From Tritrichomonas musculus (taxonomy: Eukaryota; Parabasalia; Tritrichomonadida; Tritrichomonadidae), in NCBI GenBank assembly GCA_039105265.1, contig JAPFFF010000001.1, positions 5,518,001 to 5,582,000 of the forward strand: a stretch of 64,000 nucleotides of DNA, written 5' to 3'. Position 1 is the stretch's first letter. Each line of letters opens with the position of its first letter. Position numbers and translations under genes: made by a program. The notes under the pieces are model-generated. The model was not told the origin of the DNA. It searched no databases and saw only the letters and a program-made list of their open reading frames with translations. Positions 9,793 to 18,972 of this stretch are shown here, piece after piece.

Positions 9793-10074
9793 AATATTCT
9801 TAAAAAACGAGAGAAGCCATTAGAAGTAAGTGATGATGAAGATGACAACAATGAAGATAATATAAAAAGAGATGCCGAACGAGAAACAAAAAGAGAACAA
9901 GACGATAATACAAATAACAAAGAAGACGAAAAAAATGAAGACGAACAAGATAATGAAGACGAATATGACGAACAAGATTCAAAGAGAGAAGACGATCAAC
10001 CTCCTTTATACAGCCCTAAGTTTAATCACCACCTTAATCTTGATCCGATTTATATCAGTTTACAGATACATTAA
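9793..10074 (+). other. Acidic/basic mixed-charge coding fragment without start codon
   Basis: A 93-codon open frame with strongly coding-like but low-complexity composition: runs such as SDDEDDNNEDN and KREQDDNTNNKEDEKNEDEQ, then a more ordinary C-terminus (PPLYSPKFNHHLNLDPIYI). There is no ATG in frame. It is followed by two further short coding-like pieces on the same strand (10,103-10,258 and 10,290-10,595). The family is unknown, and so is whether it belongs to a host gene or to an old mobile element. Confidence 0.3.
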
Positions 10075-10102
10075 GAATTGCAAAATATAAATGAGTACCT
10101 AA

Positions 10103-10258
10103 AGAAAGAAAAGGAAAGAGCACAAGAAACTTACTAAAGAAATAATAAGCGAAGTAATTAAGCAAAATAAAGAATATGATGATGATGATGATGAAGAAAT
10201 AGTTTATTATCAACCAACTATGAGAAGAAGGAATAAAGTTTTTGCTGATTTATGTTAA
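10103..10258 (+). other. Short basic/acidic coding-like fragment
   Basis: A 51-codon open stretch with no start codon. It runs from a lysine/arginine-rich segment to EYDDDDDEEIVYYQPTMRRR and ends in a TAA 31 bp before the ATG of the next ORF. No family is recognised. Confidence 0.25.
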
Positions 10259-10289
10259 TAACTTTGTTTTTGTTTTTGTTTTGTTTTAA

Positions 10290-10595
10290 ATGAATATGTT
10301 TGATATTAGTGAAAAAGATATATTACTTAATTTTATTGGAGAACTTGTTAAGCGAAATGAGATTAAAGCATTAAGGAAGTTATTAAAGAATAATCCGTAT
10401 TACGCTCAGTTTAAACCGAAAGAGTTGAATAATCAGTTTAATATAAATGGTTATATGTTTACTAAACGAAATAATAATATAATACTAATAGTGGACAAGA
10501 AGGATAGTGTTAATGATAAGTGCCTTGGTTTATTAAATGAAGTCTTAAATGAATTGATCTGTATTAAATCCAGAAACAAGGAACCGAATGATTGA
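10290..10595 (+). CDS. Small hypothetical protein (101 aa)
   Basis: A complete ATG-to-stop ORF of 101 residues with balanced composition: a probable helix (FIGELVKRNEIKALRKLLKN), a central strand-turn region (NINGYMFTKRNNNIILIVD) and a second helix (LGLLNEVLNELICIK). It looks like a genuine small domain rather than random AT-rich sequence, but I do not recognise it. It has no signal peptide, membrane segment or metal-binding cysteines. Two start-less coding-like fragments lie directly upstream on the same strand, suggesting an old multi-ORF locus. Its status as an expressed gene is uncertain. Confidence 0.4.
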   Translation: MNMFDISEKDILLNFIGELVKRNEIKALRKLLKNNPYYAQFKPKELNNQFNINGYMFTKRNNNIILIVDKKDSVNDKCLGLLNEVLNELICIKSRNKEPND

Positions 10596-10646
10596 ACAGG
10601 TTAACAGGTTAGACCTAACCCTATTTTTCTAACCCTTGTATTTGTC

Positions 10647-10783
10647 CTGTCATCTGTTCACTCCATTTATCAAGAACTGGCTTATCATAGAACATGGAAC
10701 ATCCGACTTAACGCTTCATTTATATCTTTTATTGATTGGTAAACAGTCTTCTGCCATCTGTCCACTCCATTTTTCAAGAACTG
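10647..10783 (+). repeat. 33-bp direct duplication and GAATGAATG-rich tail
   Basis: Two copies of a 33-bp unit (ctg(t/c)catctgt(t/c)cactcc..., at 10,647 and 10,751) are 104 bp apart. They are followed to about 10,940 by irregular GAATGAA/TGAATGGAAT simple-sequence repeats. GC content is a little higher than in the surroundings. No coding function is apparent. Confidence 0.5.
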
Positions 10784-10939
10784 ATTTAGAACGAATAAAT
10801 GAAATGGCCTTATGGTGAATGATAGTATTGAATAGATTGAACGAATGAAACAAATTGACCCTTATCTTAGCCTTGCTTTGAATGAATGGAATGAAATAGA
10901 ATGATGTTTGAAATAAATAGAATCGAATGAATGAATAAT

Positions 10940-12470
10940 GCTATTTCTCATTAATGCATTTTACATAAATTGAGTGCTTGCAGATCTTCTTGAAATTGTG
11001 TTTTTAAGCACAAATCGAACATTGAGCATTCCAAATAAAAATATAGTTTGTAATTATTAAAAAAATTAAAACATTGATGTAAAGACTTTATCGTATTTTG
11101 AAAAAATGAGGTGACAAATTGAGAAAATAAAATTCAATTTCTCATTATACAAGTGATAAAATAAATCAATGATTAATTAAAAGTTATCAATAATATATGA
11201 ACTAATAATTAATATATTTGAATATAATATATTATGTTTCTTTTATATAAAAAAATGATAATGTGTGTTTATTTCACTTCACTTTTACAAATAACTCAGA
11301 TCAGGAATTGACTCTTTGGCTATAACTTTTATAAATAAAAAATAAAGAGTTCCTTTATTTATTAGTTATTTATTTTTTGAATGTTCTTGTGTATACTCAT
11401 CTATAAAGCTTTTTTAAAACTATTTTTGAATTAAAGTTTTGCGAGTAAATACAAAAGTTGATGTTTTCTATGCTAATTCATAATTGTTTAATACCAAAGT
11501 ATGAATACATTCATCAACAAATTTCATTCTAATTAAACATGTAAAATCCAACTTTGAACATTTGATCAATTTTTTCTCCTCATCAAATAATTATGGAAAC
11601 ATTTTTTTTATAACTCCGTTAAAAAATATATTCTATGAAATATGTTTTAATATAAAAAAAGTAATATAGACAATAACAAAGTTTTTACTATTAACTTATT
11701 TGTAACTATTATCTTTTTTTAGATATTCGTATTTTTATTTTTCCCCATTCAAAAATTTTGGCGCCAAAGCTCAAATTTATATAAAATTAGTATTTTCTCT
11801 AAAAATATCTGATTTATATACTTTACTACGCAGATATTATTTTTAATATTTATTGTTTATAAATAATAAATTATTTTAAAAAGATTTTGTCTTGACAATT
11901 TCGAGAAATATCTATTTGATTTTAAATTTATCTCAAAAAGTTGGCGCCAATATATTAAAAAATATTAATTATTTCAGTTTCCCCATTGAGTACTATTAGG
12001 TAATGTAGTTAAAACCATTATTATGGTCATAATAAACATTTTTATTAACAAAATATTGAATTAAGAAACAAATAAAAAATTAATATTTTTTTCAATTATA
12101 TTGTAAAAAAAATTAGGAATAATACATTTCAATTAGTATAAAATCCATAATATATGATAAATATAGGAGATTTCTTAATTTATATCAAGAATAATGATGA
12201 ATATAATCGATTATTATAATATAATTGAGTATATTAAAAAATGGTTTTTATCATTTAATTTGTAAATTCTATATTTATTTAAGGATTTTAAAATGATTTG
12301 CATTAAATGGGTATACAAATTTGCATAAAGAAGTATTTTTTTTAATTATTTTCATTAAAAATTTGTTTAAATTGTTTATAACAGCGTATGTCAACAATGA
12401 TTTTTTAGTTTATTATGACCATAATTCATATATATAAATATATAAACTATAGATTTATGCTTCAATTTAA
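10940..12470. other. Intergenic, no gene seen
   Basis: AT-rich sequence. The only structure noticed is two copies of the palindrome ttggcgccaa (near 11,758 and 11,941), each with a tttccccatt nearby. Nothing coding is supported. Confidence 0.5.
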
Positions 12471-12479
12471 AAATTATTT

Positions 12480-13063
12480 GGGAAATCGTAATCGCCCGTG
12501 GCGGTTTAGGTCAATATTGACCTTGTATCGTACCATAGAAAAAAAGTCTGGAACTTTTTGCACTTTTGCAAAAAAAAGCATGGGTAGCTTCCAATGGTTT
12601 TTTTCTATATAAAATATAAACCGAATATTTTTTTATTGACTAAAATCGATATTATTATGAGCCATGGCTTATAAACAGGAAAGGACAAATATTTTAAATA
12701 CTAATAAAAGTTCTATTGATTACTTTATAACAGAGAAAATCAAAATTTTAATCTAAATATTATATGAATATTTTATATTGTGTAAACAAATGCACAATCC
12801 AAAGGCTTAAAAATAAATATGAAACCGTATTACTCAAAATTAATTAACTACCTTTTAACTTTAAAAGTATACGATTTCCAATATCAATGATATTGGCGAA
12901 AAGTTGGAATTAACGTAATTATATACATCAAAATAATAAAATGATGGTGTTAAAAATATTTGCGCTTTTTTTCTAAAAGTGCAAAAAAGTTCCAGACTTT
13001 TTTTCTATGGTACGATACAAGGTCAATATTGACCTAAACCGCCACGGGCGATTACGATTTCCC
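12480..13063. mobile_element. 584-bp MULE-type MITE with long terminal inverted repeats
   Basis: A perfect 9-bp target-site duplication aaattattt (12,471-12,479 and 13,064-13,072) flanks terminal inverted repeats of about 85 bp. These begin GGGAAATCGTAATCGCCCG and include the palindrome ggtcaatattgacc. The two arms are nearly identical outside a short indel. The inside is non-coding. The right inner part matches the partial copy at 955-1214, so this looks like an internally deleted derivative of a larger element. The 9-bp duplication and GG.AATCG ends place it with the MULE-type elements of this window. Confidence 0.85.
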
Positions 13064-13205
13064 AAATTATTTCTATTATTAATAAAATATGATAAATTAT
13101 TTTTCTCGCTTCTCCCCATTTTGAATGGTTTATATTTTGGCTTCAAGTCCTCTAAAGATTCACTTTTTCTAAATATTCAAAGAATTTTACCAATTTTCCG
13201 TAATA

Positions 13206-13300
13206 ACTTTTTGAGAGCTACACTCTCAAAAAGTGTGGAGGAATATTCATAAATCTCTGAATTGCTTTCACTTTTTGAGTTTTTCTCACTCAAAAAGTGA
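13206..13300. other. Twin perfect 12-bp hairpins
   Basis: Two hairpins stand 33 bp apart: 13,206-13,234 (stem actttttgagag, 5-nt loop) and 13,268-13,300 (stem tcactttttgag, 9-nt loop). The stems share the core ACTTTTTGAG, which also resembles the CACTTTTTGAA core in the ends of MULE-type elements here. They lie about 200 bp beyond the stop codon of the ADP-ribosyltransferase-like gene, so they could be 3' regulatory or terminator-like structures, or a relic of an element end. Confidence 0.5.
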
Positions 13301-13494
13301 ACCTTTCAAGAGATTTTTTTTCTGATGAAAACTGTTTTTATTCAAATTATTCAGAGTTTTTATCTCTTGACATACAAATCCCCGCAATTCTAAAAAAGGA
13401 GAATTTGCAGGGTACTGGTAAAAATAATATATAAAAGATCTAGATATATAAATTCAAGTTTTTTTTTTTTTTTTTTTTATCAAATTTCCTAGTT

Positions 13495-16400
13495 CTATGG
13501 TCTCAATCGGTATTCGCGGAAAAATGTTCGCAATGGAACATCTCGAGTAAGCAATCTATATGGGAAAATATCAGCAGGAGATGCAATTCTCCATTCCATT
13601 TGGTCATCAGTATAATTGTCATTGATTGGAGTTATAGGAGTAGTATTTGGGTAATAGGTTGTGCATGATGGATTGACTCTCACTTGCAAAACAATTAATC
13701 TGACTAAATCGTGAATAACATGGCCTGCTTCAACCAAATTATGTTCTGCTGTGCGTGCAATAATTGATTCTTCATTATAGGAATAAAAAGCAGCATATTT
13801 AATTGACGGTGATACAAAAATAGCTTCTGCCCAATTTTCTATTCCATAATATGGTTCATTCAAAGGTATCCTATCTTCTTCAACGCCACCACGTTCCGAT
13901 GGTAATTTGAATCGATCACTGATAATTGATGAAACATATCTGGCCTTTGTTCCATGAAATGCAACGCACGTATCTTCATTAAAACTATCAACCAGTATTC
14001 CTTCGGCTTTATAGCCAACTGGTACAAAATATGGTTTTCCACCACGCTCAAACTCAGTATTGGCACTCATGCCTTCCCAATCACGATCATAGATGGTATT
14101 TTTCTTTTGTGATGGAATTAAATTATTTATACTTGTGTCCAATGTAATAACTCGATGTGCAGAGCAATGTCGAAGAAGAACTACGGCAGTATTGCATTTT
14201 GGATATGTCAAAAATATTGGATCATCTTCAGAAACCCATGAATCATTTTTATATGATTGATGAATAATTGTATTTCCTTCTTTCAAATAGTTCATTTCTT
14301 TTGAACTTAATTTTAAGTATATTAAAACACCTCCATCTTGACCAAATGATTGTTCTGGATTTGGTGTTTCAATTGTAAAAGGAACATTAAACCAACCATC
14401 ATGATTATCTTGATATTTTACATTAAAAATTGCTTCTTTAGATGATGTTCTAATATAAAAATCATCTGCAATTTTAATTTCTTTTGCAACAATCATTGAT
14501 TGTAAAAAAGTAGCAGTTGACTTTTTGCCTTTAGGCACTGAATAATGAACCTTAAATATACTTTTTTTTAGTTTTGAAATTGGTACATTATCATCAAATA
14601 TATCAACTATGTAATCATTTTTTTCTTTATCATAGTTAGTTGTTGTAATATGGAAAGGGATATTATTTAAATTATAAACTTTTTTAACTAGTTCATAAAG
14701 TTCGTGGCATGTGGTACCTGATGTTAGTTCCATTTTTTTTCTTTTGCCGTCCAATTCAACTTTTGCATCTTTAAATGATTTTTCATCAATAATTATATTG
14801 AATGAAGAAACTCTATATTCAGGAGGAACTTTTCTTATATGTAATATAAAGCTAAAATATTTCCCAATCATCTTATAATTTGAAGAATCAGAATATTTTT
14901 TGTATAAATTTGAATAAAATTCACCATATTCTTGATCAGAAGCAATTGGATTTTGGTTTAAAAATGAAAAAATTTCTTTGGATATTGAATCTGTAATATC
15001 ATCCAACTCTTGTTCGCCAAAGCAAATATCAAGCAAATTATCATATATTGTCTTTAATTTTTTTGCTAAATCATTGATTTCATTTGGCGTTTTAGGCTCT
15101 TGCAATTTTGGATATTTGGTTTGAATTTTGTCTAAAATAGTTTTAGATTCTTTTGAAAAAGATTTTGGATTATTAGAAAGAATTTGTAGTAGTTGGCCAA
15201 TTAATTCAATAGAATCAATTTGATTTGAAAAGGGCTTTAGCTCTTTTGTTATATCATTAACTAAAACTTTTGATATTTCGATAATGCTATCATTTTTCCA
15301 AAAGGTTTGATTAATGTTAACAAAAAAATACCTTAAAACTTTTTCTATAACTTTTTGTTCATTGTAATGAAAGTCTTCAATATATTTCTTTTCTTTAGAT
15401 ATTTGATATAATTCTTCGGTTAACTGTTTTTTCATGTTATCGAAATAACCTCTTGCTTTATTGAACATTTTGAGAGAATAGTCATTGATTTTATCTTTTT
15501 CGAATAAAGGCCCTATTTTAGGATCGTTATTTTTGATTATTTTGCTTTCAAACATTTGAGAATATTTACCAGCTGTTTCAAAAGGAATAAATAAGTTTTT
15601 TTTTTCTATTAACAGTTTGAATATTGACTTACGTAATTCATTTTCATCTAGTGATTTAATATCAAAATTCAATGAAAATACCTTTTCAGGTGAGCAATTG
15701 ATCGATGTATTTGTTTTTGATTCAGCGAAAGATAGTTCATTGAAATGTTGAAGCTCTGCTTTTGTAACAACTGTTTCAGAACATAAAATAGTTATATGAG
15801 AAATAAATGAAATAAAATTACATAATTCAATGTAATTTGGATCTTTGCCTTCATTTGAAATTTCAAAGAAGTATATATTTGGGATATCAATATTGAAATT
15901 TGTTAATTGATCAAATGATTCTGGAACGTTTTTTGCAAAAGATATTACGTCTACTGGTCCATATATAGATATCATGTCATCTACTTCATGCTTTTTTATT
16001 GATTTATCTTGCGTTAATAATGTTAATTGATTTCTTACGCATTCTGAATGACCAAATAATGATATAAAGAAACAATTTCCTTTTACAATATTAGAAAATG
16101 ACTTAAGATATGAATAACTTTTAGCTTTTTGTGAAGATAAGACATATGAAAATGGTTTTTCTTTTTCTTCTACTTGATGTAACTCTGGATTTTCGCGTAT
16201 TGCTTTGAGAGACGATATCATTTCTGATAATCTTGTTTTAGAGTCCGAAATTTTCCTGAGTTTTTCTTTATCAAAAAACATTTTTTCAGGATGACTATCG
16301 AGAAAAGCATTAATTTTGTCTTGTATAAGTTGTATTTGGTCATCATTCTCAATATATTCTTCTTCCTCATTGAGTGAACCACATGCTGTTCTTTGTGTAT

Positions 16401-16767
16401 GGAAAACTCCATAATGGTCTTCTTCTTCTTCTTCTGTGAAATCGTCTGACTCTGGGTTTTGAATAATTTTTATTATAGTATTAAGCTCTGTGAATGTTGA
16501 ATTTGATAGTAAAATTGAATTTAAATGGTTATAAAGATGATTATAATCACCTTCAATGGATGTTTTAATATCATTTAGAATTGCTTGTGTTTCCGGATCA
16601 TTGGCCTTGGATTTTGTTCTATTAAGAAATTTATTACAGGAATAATCTTTAAGTTTATTTAGATCTAATGTAAATTTTAGATCGTTATAAAACTTATAAT
16701 GAGAAATCAGCTGATTAATTTCTTGCTTTGCTTCCTGAATAACAATATTTTGATTTTCTCGAAGCAT
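13495..16767 (-). CDS. Large protein with C-terminal PARP-like ADP-ribosyltransferase domain
   Basis: 1090 residues from the ATG at 16,767 (MLRENQNIVIQEA). The frame stays open slightly further upstream without an ATG, and homology to the paralogue at 23,501-27,694 also begins here. Residues 1 to about 690 are helical and of unknown type. At about 700-790 a beta-grasp, ubiquitin/RBD-like fold is suggested (TSGTTCHELYELVKKVYN). A beta-rich part follows, then a module with the pattern RGGKPYFVPVG. The ADP-ribosyltransferase-like core has H938 in VAFHGT, AIFVSPSIKYAAFYS as the second strand motif, and E1058 in MEWRI followed by PYRLL, an H-Y-E arrangement. It would transfer ADP-ribose from NAD+ to a protein or nucleic acid target; the substrate is unknown. 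It is intact and has the same module as the pseudokinase fusion but no kinase part. Confidence 0.75.
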   Translation of the reverse strand: MLRENQNIVIQEAKQEINQLISHYKFYNDLKFTLDLNKLKDYSCNKFLNRTKSKANDPETQAILNDIKTSIEGDYNHLYNHLNSILLSNSTFTELNTIIKIIQNPESDDFTEEEEEDHYGVFHTQRTACGSLNEEEEYIENDDQIQLIQDKINAFLDSHPEKMFFDKEKLRKISDSKTRLSEMISSLKAIRENPELHQVEEKEKPFSYVLSSQKAKSYSYLKSFSNIVKGNCFFISLFGHSECVRNQLTLLTQDKSIKKHEVDDMISIYGPVDVISFAKNVPESFDQLTNFNIDIPNIYFFEISNEGKDPNYIELCNFISFISHITILCSETVVTKAELQHFNELSFAESKTNTSINCSPEKVFSLNFDIKSLDENELRKSIFKLLIEKKNLFIPFETAGKYSQMFESKIIKNNDPKIGPLFEKDKINDYSLKMFNKARGYFDNMKKQLTEELYQISKEKKYIEDFHYNEQKVIEKVLRYFFVNINQTFWKNDSIIEISKVLVNDITKELKPFSNQIDSIELIGQLLQILSNNPKSFSKESKTILDKIQTKYPKLQEPKTPNEINDLAKKLKTIYDNLLDICFGEQELDDITDSISKEIFSFLNQNPIASDQEYGEFYSNLYKKYSDSSNYKMIGKYFSFILHIRKVPPEYRVSSFNIIIDEKSFKDAKVELDGKRKKMELTSGTTCHELYELVKKVYNLNNIPFHITTTNYDKEKNDYIVDIFDDNVPISKLKKSIFKVHYSVPKGKKSTATFLQSMIVAKEIKIADDFYIRTSSKEAIFNVKYQDNHDGWFNVPFTIETPNPEQSFGQDGGVLIYLKLSSKEMNYLKEGNTIIHQSYKNDSWVSEDDPIFLTYPKCNTAVVLLRHCSAHRVITLDTSINNLIPSQKKNTIYDRDWEGMSANTEFERGGKPYFVPVGYKAEGILVDSFNEDTCVAFHGTKARYVSSIISDRFKLPSERGGVEEDRIPLNEPYYGIENWAEAIFVSPSIKYAAFYSYNEESIIARTAEHNLVEAGHVIHDLVRLIVLQVRVNPSCTTYYPNTTPITPINDNYTDDQMEWRIASPADIFPYRLLTRDVPLRTFFREYRLRP

Positions 16768-16769
16768 TT

Positions 16770-17369
16770 TAATAGTTTCAATATGATAACTAATGAAATG
16801 ATTTTGAATTAAAATCAAGACAATAATGATGGCTAAAGTTTATTGAATATATTTGGCTGATCAAACTTTTTAATAAAAAAAGTTAAAGCTATTTAATTGG
16901 CTAATTTCTTAATTAATTGAATGGTTTAGAGGTATCTTTTCGTTTTTGAATAATAAATCCAACAGAGAAAAGAATAAATGAATTACAAATATATCAGCAT
17001 ATGAAGTAATAATAATTAATAAAAGATAATGAACTTTTTTTTATCCTTTTATGAGAAAAAATATATAAAAAAAAATCATGACAAGAGATAAAAAGATCAA
17101 AAGAAAAAGTAAGAAAGGAATGGAAAATGTGTTCATGATAAGAAACAATAAAAATAACAATAAAAATAACAATAAAAATAACAATAAAAATAATATACCA
17201 ATTTAATTATTATTTTATTTTTAAAATTTTGTGAAAGAATCGAGACAATTGTATAATTATATAATTATACAATTTTTGTGAATATATTTGGTTTCTTAGA
17301 AAATTATTTTAACCTGCCTTTTTTATTATGATAGTGATAATTACACGTTGAGAAAAAAATCGTCAAACC
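16770..17369. promoter_or_regulatory. Intergenic between NR-kinase-like and ADP-ribosyltransferase genes, with shared 3' repeat
   Basis: A TCATTAGTT stretch about 25 bp before the ATG at 16,767 (read on the minus strand) resembles a trichomonad initiator. A (ACAATAAAAATA)n microsatellite lies at about 17,148-17,190. Positions 17,228-17,366, read on the minus strand, contain AAGGTTTGACG...TTCTAAGAAACCAAATATATTCACAAAAATTGTATAAT (in pieces). This is repeated downstream of the pseudokinase gene at 27,850-28,015. No trace of a kinase domain was found upstream of the transferase. Confidence 0.55.
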
Positions 17370-18698
17370 TTATTTATTTATTAGTTTTTTCATTAAAGCT
17401 TGAGAATCTATAAATCTTAATGCTGTCGAGTAATTATATTCTCTACTTTCTGTTGCTGATAATTTTAATAAAGGCTTACTGTAATGAATTGGAACTCTAT
17501 ATTCGGGATGCTTTAGCATTTCTGGCCAAACAACATCATGAAAATATGCACATAATTGATTAAGTCCATTTGAATGCGTATTAGTCAAATAATCTTTGGG
17601 TATTTGAACATCTTGGAATTCATGAATTCGATGAACTCTTCTTCCTAGCGCAATTTCAAAATCAGTGGCAAGATTATATTCAAATATAATGCAAACATCT
17701 GCAATATCAAGTGTTCTTTGATCAGCAAAAAGAATAAATCCATCAAGTAGTAAAACATCTGAGTTTATTTCAGAAACCTTTTTATAAAGAGCATCCCAAT
17801 TTACAGACTCTTTTAGATCCCAATTTAAAAAAATACGACCTCTTACATTTACTTTTGGCATATCTTTTGGTTTTTTAAAAAAACGATCAATGTTTAATGA
17901 TTCAACATTGATTTTTCTTTTTTGAATTTCACCTTTTAAATACCTCACAAGTGATGATTTTCCACTAGTTGATGGACCGCAAACAGCAATTATTAATTGA
18001 TTTTTCTCATGTGAATTAGTAGAAATATTTGAGGCTGGTAAAGTGAAAATGTTCATCCTTCTGAAATTTGAATTTAAAAAATCTAAAGCACAAGAATAAT
18101 TATCATCGCAATTAGCTGTTGCTGATAATTTCAATAAAGGTTTGGTGCAATTTGAAGGTGTTCTGTATTCTGGGTGTTTAATCATTTCTGGCCAAACAAC
18201 ATCATGAAAATATGCACATAATTGATTAAGTCCATTTGAATGAGTATTAGTCAAATAATCTTTGGGTATTTGAACATCTTGGAATTCATGAATTCGATGA
18301 ACTCTTCTTCCTAGCGCAATTTCAAAATCAGTGGCAAGATTATATTCAAATACAATGCAAACATCTGCAATATCAAGTGTTCTTTGATCAGCAAAAAGAA
18401 TAAATCCATCAATAAATAGAAGGCTTGAATTGATATTAGAAATTTCACGGAAAAATGAATCCCAGTTAAGCGATTCTTTAAGTTCCCAATTTGAAAAAAG
18501 CTGACCGCGTACATTAACTGTGGGCTTTTCTCTTTTGAAAAAGTAATCTAATATAACATGGCCAACGTTGATTCCAAGTCTTTGATATTCATTTCGTAAT
18601 TGATTTATCAATGTAGATTTGCCGCATGTAGATGGACCACAAACAGCAATTATTATCTGATTTGGCTTTTTGGCTATTTTGAATGGCACTGCACTCAT
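17370..18698 (-). CDS. Tandem nicotinamide-riboside-kinase-like P-loop protein
   Basis: 442 residues made of two copies of one nucleoside-kinase domain (about 1-213 and 225-442). Each has a Walker A motif (GPSTCGKST near 17-25; GPSTSGKSS near 240-248) and an ILDYFF/NIDRFF strand at the position of the catalytic-Asp region. Each also has (F/L)LDGFILF, where NRK has EGFLLF, and then HD-VWPEM-KHPEYR, which closely mirrors the HVWPMYLKYRQEM segment of human NRK1. NRK enzymes phosphorylate nicotinamide riboside to NMN, a salvage route to NAD+. Uridine-kinase-like activity is the alternative. Domain duplication is unusual for this family. The start at 18,698 gives the first P-loop with a 15-residue leader. 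The gene is divergently paired with the LIM-PARP gene. Confidence 0.8.
   Translation of the reverse strand: MSAVPFKIAKKPNQIIIAVCGPSTCGKSTLINQLRNEYQRLGINVGHVILDYFFKREKPTVNVRGQLFSNWELKESLNWDSFFREISNINSSLLFIDGFILFADQRTLDIADVCIVFEYNLATDFEIALGRRVHRIHEFQDVQIPKDYLTNTHSNGLNQLCAYFHDVVWPEMIKHPEYRTPSNCTKPLLKLSATANCDDNYSCALDFLNSNFRRMNIFTLPASNISTNSHEKNQLIIAVCGPSTSGKSSLVRYLKGEIQKRKINVESLNIDRFFKKPKDMPKVNVRGRIFLNWDLKESVNWDALYKKVSEINSDVLLLDGFILFADQRTLDIADVCIIFEYNLATDFEIALGRRVHRIHEFQDVQIPKDYLTNTHSNGLNQLCAYFHDVVWPEMLKHPEYRVPIHYSKPLLKLSATESREYNYSTALRFIDSQALMKKLINK
17517..17746 (-). repeat. Gene-conversion tract between the two kinase halves
   Basis: These 230 bp are repeated in the same orientation 666 bp away at 18,183-18,412 with only two differences that I can see. 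The sequence on either side of the tract is strongly diverged between the halves, at about half identity in protein. An abrupt near-identical block inside an old duplication is the mark of recent gene conversion. It covers the segment from the DGFILF strand to the VWPEM motif. Confidence 0.85.
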
Positions 18699-18972
18699 TT
18701 AGATCTACAATTTTCTTTCAATTTCCGAATGAATTAATAATTATTAATTACCGACGATCAAGTTATGAAAAATTTGAATATTTTTTCAGAAAAAATATAA
18801 GTTTTAGAAAAAAATGTTTGAAAAAAACATTTTTTTCTCAAAATATTATTATTATCGTTTTCCATTGAAATCATTTAGATTCTGAATCAAATGCCATTTA
18901 TTTTGTTCAAATAAATTTTCTATTAGAGTATTCAAAAATCAAATAGGACCAATTGATCCACTTCACTTTTTA
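18699..18972. promoter_or_regulatory. Divergent promoter region, NR-kinase-like / LIM-PARP
   Basis: 274 bp separate the two divergent start codons. On the plus strand TTCACTTTTTA directly precedes the ATG at 18,973 and resembles the trichomonad initiator. No clear equivalent was found for the minus-strand gene. The shared interval could coordinate the two genes. Confidence 0.45.

Noticed and set aside
13007-13252. 81-codon plus-strand ORF
   Set aside because: It starts in the TIR of the 584-bp MITE and runs through a hairpin; no coding composition.
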